Shown: positions 33,101 to 46,000, counted from the stretch's first letter. The stretch: DNA of 64,000 bases from Candolleomyces eurysporus (GCA_027579435.1 JANBPK010001207.1:42251-106250); one strand, 5' to 3'. Notes: generated by a model not told the origin, from the letters alone. Translations and numbers: made by a program.

Positions 33101-35495
33101 ATGAAGGGACGGACTTCTCTCCTCATCCGAGTAGCGTCGTGTTCTGTGCTGAGCAATGCACTCCTCTTTCACCCATTTGAGACTCTACCTTCTCTTCCTG
33201 CCTCCTTAGGCTGTGTCACTGCATCTCCGAGTGCCGCGCTTGGAGCGACAAGGGGACCACGCAACCGCTCGCAGCCACTCATATCGAATGGGACTTCCAC
33301 CTATGTCAAAAATCTCATAGAAGAGTGGAACTCCACGGGACTTTCTCTTGCCGTTGTGCAGAGGGACGACTCTGTTACCGATCCTGAACACCCGGGATGG
33401 AGAATTGAGTTTGGTTCGTATGGCACGACTTCGCTTTCAACAGGCGCACCAATTAAACCCGATACTCTTTTCGATATCGCATCTAACTCAAAACTTTTCC
33501 TATCCGTATCTGTGGGGCTCCTCATTTCCAACAAGACCTTGGCCGAAGAATTTCTGCAGAGCCATGGCGTTGAGCTCGGTTGGAAGACCAAACTGGTTGA
33601 CGTCATCGGACCCGAGCTGTGGAGAACATACGACGAGGACACCCAGAGAGGAGCGACAATCGAGGACTTGTTTGTGCATCGCACCGGGCTCCCCCGACAT
33701 GATTATTCGAGCGTCCAACGGCCTGGTGGTGTCCGAGAGATGGTAAATTCGACGCAGCCTTTGCCCATGCATCATCTAACTAACATTCCTCGCATCTCAG
33801 ATATCGAAACTGCGTTACTTACGCCCCTCCGCGACTTTCCGCGACACATTCCAGTACAACAATTTGATGTATCAGACCCTATCGTACCTACCGGTCGCAC
33901 TTCTCAATCAATCGTACCGAGCATACGTCGCTCAGCATATCTTCCACCCTCTCGACATGTCCTCGACGACCTTCTCTATTGCGCAAGCAGAAAAATCTGG
34001 AAAGTTCGCTGCAGGACACCTTGCCAGCGACAGAGATTTCTCGAGAGGAATGAACGGGACGCTGAAGCCTATTGTTCCGCATATGTTTAGACCCGGAGAG
34101 GAGCGAATATGGGCAGGAGCTGGTGGTGTGATTAGTAGTGGTCGAGACCTGGTATGACCCCTTCATTTTTAACTTTCTCCGCTGTTTTCATTGTTGGGCG
34201 TCGATTCCATCAGGCTACGTGGACGGCAATGCTCCTAAACGAAGGCAAGCACCCGTACACCAACAAGACCGTCATCCCGAAAGAAGTTATTGACTATGTT
34301 ACAACCGGGAGGATGGTAATTGCCGGAAAGGGACCATTTCTTGACACTGTAAGTCGAGGCTCTTTCTCGATCTCATCCTTTCTCTCCTTGAGACTGACCG
34401 CGCGCTTTCTCTTCTTCACAGAGTCCACCCATGTGCGGCCTTGCACAATTCATCTACTCATACCGCGGTGTCCCGATCATTGAACATGGCGGAAACAACG
34501 CTGGATTCAAATCTCAACTTGCACGCCTGCCAAGCCACAATTTGGGTCTAGTAAGTCTGAGTAACGACGGAGAGACCGGAGGTTTCGTCGCGGAGGCGGC
34601 GAAATGGAGGGTGATTGACGAGCTTGTGTTTGGCGCCAGTGGAAATGGCGATTATGTTGACTGGACTTCGAGGTACGGCGGTGCCCGGACTTTGAGAAGA
34701 CGAGTAACTCAACTGATTTCGCTTCTGAAAGATATCATGAGCTTCTGAACGAGGACNAAAAAAAATAAACGAGATGCAGCTTTACCCCCACCCAGCCCGC
34801 GTCGACCCCCAACAAAAGGGTTCGAGGAGCTCGGGAGGCGGAAGTTCTCGCATGAGGCCTATGGGGAGCTTGTTCCCTGTCTAGTTCCAGAGACTCTTTC
34901 AGCTCAAGATGATGGATCTCAGCCATATTCCGAGAACACCCAATCCCCTCTCGCACTCCCGCCTTTGCCTTCAACTGCGCCCACGTCGTTTGTTAATCCA
35001 CATACCAATTGCTCATTCATCCTCTCTCAACGATCTACTCGACGTATTCTCGATGCTGCGTTCAGCTCTATTCCAACCCCACCTACGACGTATATCCTCC
35101 CTTTCACCCGATCGTTCTCAACACACTTGCTTCTTCGACACTGGTCTGGAGACTTGTTTAACGTAAGCGTCATATGGAGCAACGCTGATATTCGGAAGAA
35201 GGAGGGGTTTCATTCATCCCATCTATCTAGTGGTGCGTCTGAGAACGCGAATCGCAGAGGAAGTCAGGATGCTGGGGATTTGGTAATTGGGTTGGACCAG
35301 ACGTTCACTGTAGAATGGGTGCACTCCAACGGCAAAGACACACATTGCAGACTCCAGGAGCACAAGGGAAAGACAAAGGTACAAGAAGGCTTGGCGTTTA
35401 AAGGAGGATTTTGGGGACAGCAAGGACCTGATGCGAAGGAGCCCAGTGGGGAGGGTAGGGAGGGTGCGGAGGTTTGGTTTGAGTTGGATATTTGA
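33101..35495 (+). CDS. Secreted class C beta-lactamase-like serine hydrolase, copy 2
   Basis: Tandem paralog of the gene at 30314-32704 with identical exon layout: 33101-33742, 33801-34151, 34214-34348, 34422-34672, 34732-35495. The N at 34757, next to a run of eight A, has to be dropped; the total is then 2142 bases (713 residues) and the frame continues NEDKKNKRDAALPPPS, matching copy 1. Kept as given, the frame meets a TAA at once. Signal peptide MKGRTSLLIRVASCSVLSNA. Motifs SNSK, Tyr-Asn-Asn (Y-x-N; Ser in copy 1) and EHGGNNAGF are present, so the catalytic centre appears intact. Conservation is high in the catalytic half and in the C-terminal extension (PPTTYILPF, FNVSV, FTVEWVHSN). Confidence 0.85.
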
Positions 35496-35793
35496 AATCC
35501 AATATTGTAGTGTACGAGGCAGGCGTATCTCGGAGAGAACCTGGTGTCCATTATAAACACCGGGGCGAAACTGCTTTCTACTCGAAGCTTAACTAAGAAC
35601 TCAATATGACGATGTTTACCGCAATATGAGATGAGAATTCAACTATCATACAAGAAAGCACCCTCCTGCTCCCTTTGAGGTCCCTCCTTGCCCCAAAGCT
35701 CCCAGCTGAGCAGCTTCGGCCTATATCAAGCGTTAAACGAATCATTGTCGGCGTTAGAATCACAGTCAACCCTGAAGTGAGTTAAACTCGAGC

Positions 35794-38154
35794 TCACCCC
35801 ATTCTCCATACACTATTCGCTACTCTATATCTCTCCTTCAGCGGTCTTCCGGCGTCGAAGCTCATCTTTGCAAGAACGAAGATCGAACTATTTGCGTCGA
35901 ACACGAAGATCCCTTCCACCAGGATGATCTCATCGGGTTTCTCCTCCATGTCGTCGACGAATACTTGGACTCGCGGCTCCATGATGGCAGAGTTGATACG
36001 CTTCCAGAAGAGATGATGGTGGTGCCTCAACGGATGCAGGGGCAAAGCGCTTAGTATATTGTATTGAGTTGTATCAAATAGACTGATTGTCGAGCTGGGG
36101 TGGTATAGTGGAATAGCCGGATCGTCCGGGACCTCGAAGTCTGGTTTGGTGAAGGGCCAGCTAGTCTTTGGGACGCCGGAGGTGAGATTGTTGGTGAGAT
36201 GCTCCAGGTAAGCAAGATGATCCCGCCTAACGGATACGGATATCCAATCATGTGTGGATTTGCGTTCTGGATGAAAGCAGAAAGACGTTAGCCGACAATT
36301 GTACGTCATCCAAGGATTTAACGAATAACAAACCGTCGTATATCTTGGAAAGATGCACGCATTCTCGCGAGTGAAATGTGCGCCAATCCTCCTCTTGACA
36401 AGCCTTGGAACAGTAAATGGCGGTGTGGCAACGACTGCAAGTCATCAGTGCTTGGCCTATTTCAGGGGTTGACGGGGATGCCACGGTCGTCAACGGATGC
36501 TGCAAAGCGTAATTTCAGAGTTTCATCGAGCGAAATCAGGATGATAACGAACCTTGAGGTTGCTGCACATGTGAATAGGTATATCCTTACGATTATCGAA
36601 AGTCTCCAAGGCGAGGACGAAACGCTGCTCAAATCGGAGACAGCTCAAATTAACCTCTTTCGAGATATTCCGTGCCCGAACCATGGCTATAAGATCCTTG
36701 GGGTATTCCGGCGCAACTGCACGGTAAACGTCGGAGTATGTGAGATAGTTCACCGTATCGGTCAAGATGAAACCGAGTGCCGTGTTCTTGTCTGGAATTC
36801 CATCATCGATATGCAGCATACATCGGAGAGCACAAGTCACCAGTCGACATTTCATGATTCGGAACGCTTTTCTTCGGTCTTTGACGAAGTTCAAAACCAC
36901 ACACTGGGAGAACGAGATCAAACCTGCGAAGAACGATCTCCAGCTGGCCTTCTGAGAACGTGTACCTGTAGTTGCGGTGTTGCCTAACAATTGGCAGAAG
37001 AGATAAAATGCAGTCGAGTATTCGGAGAGTATGTCGAGCTGCAGGCATTCTTCCATGAGCATGGGATCGAGGAGGATGCTTTTGAGGGCGCGCACGAGAA
37101 GTTCCATTGTAAGGAGTGTAGCCTCTAAGCGAGAGTGGGTGTGGGGATCCGAAAGAAAGAACTGCGGCCGAAGGACGAGGGATTCCAAAACTTTTCTCCG
37201 TGTCCTCCTATTGAGAGACTTCAATTGGGATTGAAAGTAGTGGCACCCATCCCCCGAGCGAACGAACCCATCCAAAAGCGATATTATGATGCAGGGATCA
37301 CGGGAGGTCTGCGACGCAAAGTAGTACCCTCGGGAAGAAGACATCCGGCACAATAGGACGCAGATTAGGTTGGATGTGTGGGGAATGGATCGTAGCTCTT
37401 CTTTTTGAGCGTTTTCGGTCTTTGTATGTCGGAGTACTTGATTGAGAGTGTGAGCAAAGACCACAACGATATTATCGTCGTTTGCTGCAGCTGGAGCATT
37501 GACGATGACATAGACCATCCATTTGACGACGTCGTTCCAACGCTCGAGAAGTATGTTGAAGCATCGTACATAGAAGGCGTCTGGAGGCTGAGATGGGAGG
37601 CGTTCAAGACAATCAAACACGACAGACAGATTGTGAACCGCTGCCAAAGCGTGTTCCACCTGATTCCTCGCGTGCGGATTCCTGATGTCAAACGGACTTG
37701 ATGGGATCAGCGTAGCATCTAGCGTTTCGAGAATATCGGTCAAGATCGAGGTATCTTCCTCTTCTTTGATAAATTCTGCAAATTCGATTTTGGCTCTGCT
37801 TTCGACGCTTGTGCGCGCTGACTCTAGGAGCTGATAAGTTGATAAACACATTGAGTCAGCATAAGACAGCAAGTACAAGGTAACCCCACCTTGTAACATC
37901 GCCGTCTCTTGAAATTTGACGATCCAGGAGGTTCTTCGTGGAAACGAGGATACAGATATCGTGAATGGTCCGCCATTCCATCGAGGTGTTGGATGAAAGG
38001 AAAGCAATTTTCGCAACCAGTACGTGGGCGTGAGCTCAAAAAAGCGTTGATCCGATATTGATGGCCGGCCCAGTCGACCAAGAACTGACAGCCGAGGTTT
38101 CAGCAGAAACGGTACATCCCCGATGACTGCTCGAACGTTTAGCATTCCTCGCAT
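35794..38154 (-). CDS. MYND zinc-finger protein with helical N-terminus
   Basis: Three exons on the minus strand: 36553-38154, 36334-36499 and 35794-36266 (introns of 53 and 67 bp), 2241 bases, 746 residues. The long first exon is predicted helical and lacks a named domain; a 60-bp stretch at about 37837-37896 (GTGGGG...ATCAG) may be another in-frame intron. The MYND finger begins at IPIHMCSNLKHPLT, crosses the first splice junction, and continues TCSRCHTAIYCSKACQEEDW and FHSREC, giving the C-x2-C, C-x3-C and H-x3-C ligands. After the second junction comes ERKSTHDWISVSVRRDHLAY and a ~150-residue C-terminal domain. MYND fingers bind proline-rich peptides. The exact partner is unknown; this architecture is common in agaricomycetes. 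Fragments of relatives lie at 32835-33010 and 61900-62118. Confidence 0.85.
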
Positions 38155-38964
38155 TTATTTTGCCTTAGCATCATCGCCAGAATGCGAATGACTGACACAT
38201 TGATGAGGAGGAAGTTATTTGGAGGGTTCTGTCGAAGGCCTTATTGAAGCAGCTAATTGTGTGTGTTTGGGTCCACTGTGGGTGCACAAAAACAGGAACT
38301 CCGCACCCGCTGGATGAACGCAGCAGTATCCTTATTGTTCTTTTCATCATACGGCCATCAAAATGGTGTCCAACCTCGATGTATATCCCAAATCTTAATC
38401 TTCTTTCAGTCCTCGTCCACGCCAATGGTATCCTTCAGGCTGATCAAATCCGGGGTCGAACGATTCAGAAATTGGAGCGAGACTAGAGAATTCCATTCGA
38501 TAACTTTTGCAGGAGGAAATACCAAAGACTACTGAGCTGGCCTCAGCACCAATAACCTCGTTGCGCCTGTAATACTACGCCCACAGCCCAACACAAGGCG
38601 GGAGATTCGGAATGGGTTCAAGGCATAGACATTGCTTCGTTATCAGCGGCAGCCGTTTATCAATTCATATATGTTCTTTATAATCTCAGTGTCTTTGGAG
38701 CACCTATGAAAGCGTCAATAAAGGTTCTACACAAGATATTGAAGACGGTCGAGGCGAGCATCAATTAGTCTGTCAAGATTCAAGATTAAATTTGGAGAAT
38801 GAGGGTATTCTCAACGTCGCGGAGTGCAGAAATTACGAACTTAGGAAGAAGGACTGGTCAAAGAGTGAGCCTCCAAAATGTGAATAAATATAAGCTGATC
38901 GAAGGCGCTAATTGGTACTTAGAATACATTGTACAAGTCTCTGCGACAGGTGAATCAATAAACT
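38155..38964. other. Intergenic region
   Basis: Promoter side of the MYND gene and 3' side of the zinc-type gene. Only short ORFs at 38171-38535, with no domain signal. Confidence 0.4.
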
Positions 38965-40461
38965 TCATCGACTATCACCCCCTGAGTCGAATCTCGACCC
39001 CGTTTCGTGCGCCTCACCAAAGTACTTCACTGAAAGGTCGACAAGCCGTCGTTCCATCGAAACAGCTGCATGAGCGACCTTCCTCGCATTCTTCAGCGCT
39101 TCCAGCCATTCCGCCTCACCCTCTGGAGCGCCGGTATTCATCGACCGAGTTGAGCTTGACCCTGCCTGGGTGTTGTTAGACCCACGAGGGGTGGTCGAGG
39201 CACCCGATGTGAGTGGTNGGGGGCGGTTGTGCATCTGGTACAGTTTCCAACTGAGAGGCAGCCTGCCGTCGCTGCCCCGACTCCGCGTTAACCGAGTCCA
39301 TTTCTACATCATCCTGACCTTCCGGTGATACCCCGGCAGCTCTTGAGCGAAATCTCTCCGATTCTCCCGTCCCTTCAGCGCCTCCTCAATCAGAGCGAGT
39401 CGTCTCCGCTTCGCTGTTGCCGTCGAGTCCCGCTCCTGCCTCCGTTTCTTCTCCGCCAATCCGCGGACGGCTCCAGGTCCGGCTCCGGCCCCATCTCTCA
39501 CCGGATCCCGGTTTGGCTTTCGTTTCGACTTGCAGGTCTTGTTAGTGGCATCCTGAGTCGTCTTTGATAACGGACCTGGTCGAGGTGTAGGAGTGGGTCT
39601 TGGGACGGGGATTTCGATGGTGAAGCACCGCCGATGATGTGCTTTGCATTCGAGGCATCTAGTGAGGGTTTGGGAGCGGATTCTTGCAGCGGCGGTATGT
39701 GTAGCTTGGGTTCGCGAAGATGATGATACGGAGGCGGCAAGAGAAGAGGTGGGTGGCAGTGGTGGCCTCGATTTACGGTGGTCGATACTGCGGTAGCAAT
39801 CCACACCTCGTTTCTTGCACTCACTACAGACTGTATACGGCATCGTCATTTGTTCCCAGACCGCACTGACTGGGGCCGGCGGAGGCGGAAGTGAAAGTGG
39901 AGGTGGGGTCGGTAGTGGTGGTCGTGCTGCAGCTGCCGGTTGAACAGGTGCAGCACGGTTATTTTTGGCGCTCTGAGTACTACTAGGTCTCCTCGCTGCC
40001 GATGTCGATGTCTCCCGTTGAGCCGTCGTCGACGCAGATCCACTAGGCCCAGGCTGTGTGTGCTGCTGACTATACCCGCTTTCCCGTTCCCTTTCCTCCT
40101 CTTCGACTCCCAACTCTTCCACCAAAACTTCGATCCTCTTCCTCAGCTCTCTTTCTTTCTCCCTCATCTTGTCCAGCTCTCGCCGCCTACCCTCCTCCTT
40201 TATCAGCCGAATTTGTATCTGCAAATTCGCTTTCTCCGTCCGGATTTCATCGGCTTTGGTTTGGAGACCCCGTATGTTTTCTTCAGCTTCGTTTTGAAGA
40301 CGACGTAAGGTCGATCGGAGGTCCACTTGGGCTTGGTCAAAGGCTCTTTGTAAGCGATTTTCGCGTTTCTCTGTTCGTTTGAGGGTTTCTTCGAGTTTTG
40401 AGAGAGTGTCGTGCGTGGCCATGGACACTGCGTCAGAGGACCTGCGAGTAGAGATCGGCAT
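38965..40461 (-). CDS. Coiled-coil protein with split Zn2Cys6-like motif, fourth member
   Basis: Starts MPISTRRSSDAVSM (compare MPVETRSS in copies A and B). Strong coiled coil to ~residue 125, Ser/Thr/Ala-rich linker, then CSECKKRGVDCYRS (C-x2-C-x6-C), a spacer of over 40 residues, and CLECKAHHRRC (C-x2-C-x6-C), then a basic KKRRQERDST region. The main frame closes at 39304, but a second frame running from about 39385 reads EGQDDVEMDSVNAESG and, once the N at 39218 (next to a G run) is dropped, continues to a coding-like C-terminus with EWLEALKNARKVAHAA ending at 38965. The real gene probably includes both, joined by a missed intron or an indel between 39304 and ~39400. The C-terminal helix may correspond to the late helix of the other members. 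Confidence 0.7.
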
Positions 40462-41206
40462 TCCGATTCAAGTATTACGGTAACGGATATTCGGTGATTG
40501 TTGCCCCAATGGCGGATGGAATCGTGGATGGGTGAAGATCGATAGTCAATGACCGCGAGGTGATAGAGACGTGAACGCGTGGCGTAGGTGGCACACATAT
40601 CCTTCCTATCACCACCGGGCCCGATATGGCTGGCCAGCCCTCCCCATGAGGCTAGGGGTGAGCAAATGTTATTGGACAAGAGTGATCGCCATCTGATAGT
40701 CAGTCCCGTAGCCTGAGTACCGTGCCGTCAGGGACATGGGACCAATCCTTTTGAGGTCGAAAAGACCCGCAGACCTTGGACGGGACAACGTCTTTGACTG
40801 AACTGGGATGAAGGCATTTTTGGGGCGAAGTCAGCGCCAGCACTCTGCAAGCTGGGCTCAAGTTATCAATCACTAGGTCCTCCTTATCCAAAGAGACGGA
40901 AGAAGGAGGGTTGGACCCTTGTACAGGGGTACAGCCGAGTGTCCCCTTTTGAAGTACGGAGGAAGATTATTTAGTCTCCACAAGACCCGTTGGACCATCG
41001 AGTTATCCGTCGGTCTCCCAAGTCTTCAAGGTTTTCGAACTGAGGCCGCCTTCGTCGAGGGTGGATATTTGGGGAACATATCCGCCAGTGGGTAGGTGAG
41101 AGGATTCCAGAATAACCGTCCTTGGGACGGAGAGCACCGAAGCGAGGCCTGGGAAACCGGGAAACCAAAGGAAGCCGGCAGCAATCGTCGGAAATAGCCG
41201 AAAAAG
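40462..41206. other. Divergent intergenic region
   Basis: Between the minus-strand zinc-type gene and the plus-strand Dap1-like gene. Short ORFs at 40971-41388 on the minus strand are antisense shadows of the Dap1-like 5' region. Nothing else supported. Confidence 0.4.
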
Positions 41207-41846
41207 ATGTTTGAGCAGAACCTCCAAACGCTCGTGACATGCGCAATCGCGCTCGTCCTTCCTCTCCTCTTTCTTTCTTTCCGTGTGCGCTCTTCCAAGT
41301 CTGAACCCCCACCTGCCGCAGAAGAGGAGCCCAATAAACCACTCAAACCCATCATGCAGTCCGCAGTCGCCGACCTCGCGCCGCCCAAGGACGACCCTTA
41401 TACACCGGAGCAGTTGGCAGAGTACGATGGAAAGGACCCTTCGAAGCCTATCCTAGTCGCTATCAAGGGTATGGAACCCACATATCCTCTCAGATATCTG
41501 TCTAATGAGTGTTGTGATCGTTATGTAGGCGATATCTTCGACGTGACTCGGAAAAGCGACGTGTATGGTCCCGGGCGCTCGTACAACGTATTTGCTGGGA
41601 AGGACGGTTCCAAGGGGTTGGGAATGTCAAGTCTGAAGACTGAGCATGCTGTTTCTGATTATAGCGAGCTGAACGAGGCGGATATGAAGGTGTTGAACGA
41701 ATGGCATAGTTTCTTCTCGTGCGTATCCCCAGTTCTCTTGACAACTTTCATCTGATTTTCTGTTCACTCCGGCTTGGGCTTACAGGAAACGGTACAGCAT
41801 TGTGGGGAAAGTCGTTCCTTCGAATACACCATCTGCGAACATGTAG
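41207..41846 (+). CDS. DAP1: Dap1/MAPR-type cytochrome b5-fold haem-binding protein
   Basis: Three exons (41207-41468, 41529-41718, 41786-41846), 513 bases, 170 residues. An N-terminal membrane anchor (LVTCAIALVLPLLFLSF) is followed by a Pro/Glu-rich linker and the cytochrome b5-like domain: YTPEQLAEYDGKD, PILVAIKG-DIFDVT across the first junction, YGPGRSYNVFAGKDGSKGLG, and a final KRYSIVGKVVP. The conserved YGPGxSYxxFAGxDxSxxL block with its tyrosines is the haem-binding signature of membrane-associated progesterone receptor proteins, whose yeast member Dap1 supports cytochrome P450 Erg11 in ergosterol synthesis at the endoplasmic reticulum. Length and exon sum agree with the family. This is one of the few conserved core genes here. 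Confidence 0.92.
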
Positions 41847-43086
41847 AGTACGCGGTCGCTGTTATCAACATGGAATGTTCTTGGTTTCGTGGATAGTGCT
41901 CTCACCGCAACCCCGAGAAGCCGGATTTGGTATCAGGAATCGCGGCTTTGATTGGTCAGTGCACATCATAGCCAGTCAATATTGTGACATGGCCGCAGCC
42001 GTCTTCGGCGATGATAAAGTGCTTGATGCTGTGCACCACTATGGGGAGACGGCATGAACTGTTTCAAAAATGTCTTCGCCCACTGCGGTATACATAGAAT
42101 GAGCCCTTGCGTGTCGTTGACTGGAGCGAGTGCATGTGGGTATGTACTCGAGTATTGCTATGTTTCCCGGCTCCCTGCTCACATCAGGGAAACCCTCTAG
42201 CTTGCCTGGCTGTACGATTTTCCCCGGTCTCTCCCCAAGAAATCCGGTATCGTTCTATCTCCCCATAGCCTCAGTCCCCATCTCGCTTGATTACGGCCAG
42301 TCTGCATTCGGCAGTCTCCCTCTCTGATGTTCGGCCACGCTGGACCTCAGTCTCCAGGGTATATCTCTGGACTCATAACGAGGGTTTTGACTAAGGGCGA
42401 CCAACGTTTGGGACATGAACTTCTCCGTTTCGTCCGCAAATTTGACAGAACGCCAGTGGCGCATGCGAAGTCACCATGTCGGTATGCGTTCATTCGCTCT
42501 TGAACCTTTCCTCAGGAGCCTTATCCTTCGACTATGGCGGTTGCCACTGCCACAAATACAGCAGACGCTCTGGTTTATTAGTTTGTGTCACCTCGACCAT
42601 CCCGGGAAGTGATCATAATGCAAACGTATCAGCGTGAGTTCTTTTATGTCCGTCGTGGTGCAGTACTCCACGCGCTGAAATCCAGGCATAAAGAGCAAAA
42701 GAAGCTCGATCAGGATAGAGTGTCCCAGAACTCTGGCAAGCGCCCGTCCACTAGACGGATGATACTGAAGTAGTCAGAATGACTGACAGATACGCAGGCG
42801 AATGACAGATTCCGAAGTTACTCTATGTGCTCCACTCAACGCGTACCTGGTTCCATTCAATTCTCGGCCAGGTGCCGGCTAAGCTATGCACCTCATGTCG
42901 ACTTTGTCAGGTCATAAGACTACGTTTGTCGCAGTGTAAAACTCAGTTGACGTTTGCACCTGTTAGAACGTGTTGCATGCCGAGAGGCGGTGTTGAGCTT
43001 ATACTTAAATCGCGGTTTTCTCAAGTTCTCATATCTTCCGAATTCCACAATTGCTTACCTCTCTGGGCGCGATCAATTGTAATAGG
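41847..43086. other. Intergenic region
   Basis: About 1.2 kb with only short, compositionally ordinary ORFs (e.g. 42130-42327, 42415-42773, 42827-43123). No domain, repeat or RNA gene recognised. The promoter of TPR-CHAT gene B should lie at its right end. Confidence 0.4.
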
Positions 43087-46000
43087 ATGGGAAACAGCTT
43101 TTCCGGACCTCAGAAGTGCGTAATGTAAAGTCCATTATGAAGCAGTAATGCTAATTACGTTTCGACATAGTACCTCGGGCGTTGGAGTAGGGCCGTCGAG
43201 TGGAGGTCGACTGCCTCTGGCGCCCGGACCGCAAGCTTATCAGCCAGCGTCACGATTTGACGCTGCTGGGTCTCAAAGTTCAAATTCAGGCTACTCGTAC
43301 TTTCTTACAGGTGAGGAGCACCTTGGGAGCTTACCTCGAAGACCGTGCCTTATATATTCTATCTAACAGATATCACCCTCCGTCATGCGAAAGGAGAGTT
43401 GAAGAACGTGTCGTTGGTCATCTTTGGGAGGAAAGAGAAGGATAAGGATGGGGAAAAGATGAAGATGACGAGGGCTTCCGTAACGCCATCATCTCAGAGC
43501 GAGTGGAAGCTTGGCGGAGAGGTTTCAGCTATTGAAATGTAAGCACCCTCGCTATCGTCTATATCACGCTGTTGCGTCTTCCTCCCACCCCGCCTCTAAC
43601 GATCGTTTCGTACCTTAGCTCCGGGGATAGTACTGTATCAGAAGATGAAGACTTGGTGATCGTCGTTCATCGCGGCGATGAGGACCAGGATTTGGGGTTC
43701 GTTCAAGTGCGGTTGGACGAACTAAGGAAGATGGGTGTGGCGGGGAAAGGTAGTTTACTGTCCATGGATCTTTCGTTCGAGGAAGCTGATCGCATCTTCC
43801 CTTTGATAGGCTTGACCCTGGACCTTGAAGGAACGGATGATGAAGCGACTTTCGGGAAGGTTGTATTATCCTTTGAAGTACTTGCGATTCCTCCAGACGA
43901 TATCCCCGAGGTACCGCCAGTCGAACGCGGTACGCATTTCTTCATTTCACTTAATGATTTAACACTGAAAATGAGTTCTTCAATGTGCGCAGGCTTCGGT
44001 TCTAACGTTCCTGCGCCCTATAACACCGCCAGCTACGACCAACCCCAGGTTGATAACATGGCCAGCTACATGCAATCGATCCAATCCTCTCTTCTGAGCT
44101 CCCCAGACCTGGACATATCCAAAATCATAAATTCTCTCCAAATAAGCATGCACGCCACGTCCTTACTGGAGAAAGCGCGCTCTACCCATAACGCTCTGCA
44201 GCTGGACGAGGCGATCTCGACCTTCCGAAGTGCGATTCAAGCAGTCGGCGGCCCGGGTCGTATGCACCTCTTTTTGGAGCAGACGTACAACAATCTGGGT
44301 CTGGCGCTCGTTGAGAGGTTTGAGAGGATGGGGAGGATGGAGGATATCAGAGAGGCGATCGAGCTTGGTGAGAAGAATGTCAGGATGATACAATCGAATG
44401 CTTCGCTCAGATCGTCTCTGGCTTCTCAACTCTTGAACCTCGGGAACAGCTACCTCCATTTATTCCAACGGACAGGCGATTTGAAGGATTTAGAACCTTG
44501 TATGGCTGCACAGAGGAGGTGTCTCGAGTTGACGGCTCCGAACGATTGGGCGAAGTTGTCGATTAGGGGTACGAGCCTCGCTTTATCCTATCTGAGGAGG
44601 TTCGAGAGGACGAATATGTTGGAGGACGTCGAAGAGGCGATTGTGTGGGGTCGGAAGGCTTTGGACGCTGCGCATAAGAAGGGGAAGGGGAAGAACATCG
44701 ACATCTTGCCGACGTGTCTCAACACCCTTGGATTGGCGCTGTGGAGGAAGTACGAGAGGCTTGAAAAGTTGGAGGACGTTAAGGAGGCGATTGGGCTTCA
44801 GAAAGAGGCAATTTCGGTCACGGAATCGGCTTTGTCCCCCACACACCCATCTCTCCCAAAACTCTACAACAACCTCGGCAATTCCTTGAACTCCCGCTTC
44901 AAAATGACCGACGAGCTGGTCGATATACAGGAAGCAATCTCAGCTTTCCAGAAGGCTGTGAAGACGACGCCGAGCTGGGACGCTGAACTGCCCATGTGGT
45001 TGAACAACCTTTCCAATGCTCTTTTACGCCGGTACAGACGTACGTGGGAGCTGCTCGACCTTGAGGAGGGGATCAAATTCCAGCTTCGTTGTGTCAGCCT
45101 CACGCCCTCAGGCCACTCATGGCTACCTTTGCACCTCAATACCCTTGGGAATCTGTTCGAATGTCGGTTTGAACGTACCGGAGGTTTAGAAGACGTTGAG
45201 GAGGGTATGAAGGCAAGGAAGAGGGCGATTGAGATTACTCCCAAGGATCACGGTCTGTTACCCAGCTCGTATAGCAATCTGGGAAATTCGTACATGAAGC
45301 GTTATGCGAAGACCGGGGAGAGGAGGGATATCGATGCAGCGATTGAGGCGCACAGGCGGGCGATAGAACTGACGCCTGAGGGACAAGCCAGTCTCCCCGA
45401 CTTACTCAACAACTTGGCCACTACCCATCTGATCCGGTTCGACTTCAACGGGATATTGGCCCTGAGCGGCGCAGGTGCCACACGGCTAGAAGCAGGACAT
45501 GGCGAAGGAGATCTTGGAGATGTGGATGAAGCGATTTCGAACAACCTCAAAGCAATCTTGCTTACCCCGCCCGATCACGCCGACATGTTCAAGTGGAGAA
45601 ACAGTCTAGGCATGTGTTATCAACTTCGGTTTAGGCACACCGGAGATGCAGGTGACCTGCCCAGAGCTGTCGAGCAATTGAAGCTGGCGGCTACCTCACC
45701 GACTGGTTCTCCTCTACGTCGGCTCGAGGCCGCTCGTTCTTGGGTCCGGTGCGCACAATTGTACGACCCCGAAGAAACTATAGCAGCATACGATAGAGCT
45801 GTGGAGCTGGTGAACATCCTTGCTGGACTGGAACAAACCCTCAATACCCGACATAAGAATCTTGCGATGGTGTCCGATCTATCGCTGGAGGCTGCAACGG
45901 CCGCATTTTCCATTGGGAGGTTGGAAAAGGCGTTTGATTGGCTGGAGCAAGGGAGGTGTTTGGTTTGGAACCAGTTGAATAGTTTGAGAACGCCGTTGGA

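Noticed and set aside
32861..34090. 409-codon plus ORF as the start of hydrolase copy 2
   Set aside because: The first ~80 codons overlap the degenerate MYND fragment; the signal peptide and homology to copy 1 place the start at 33101, and the end reads through an intron into a wrong frame.
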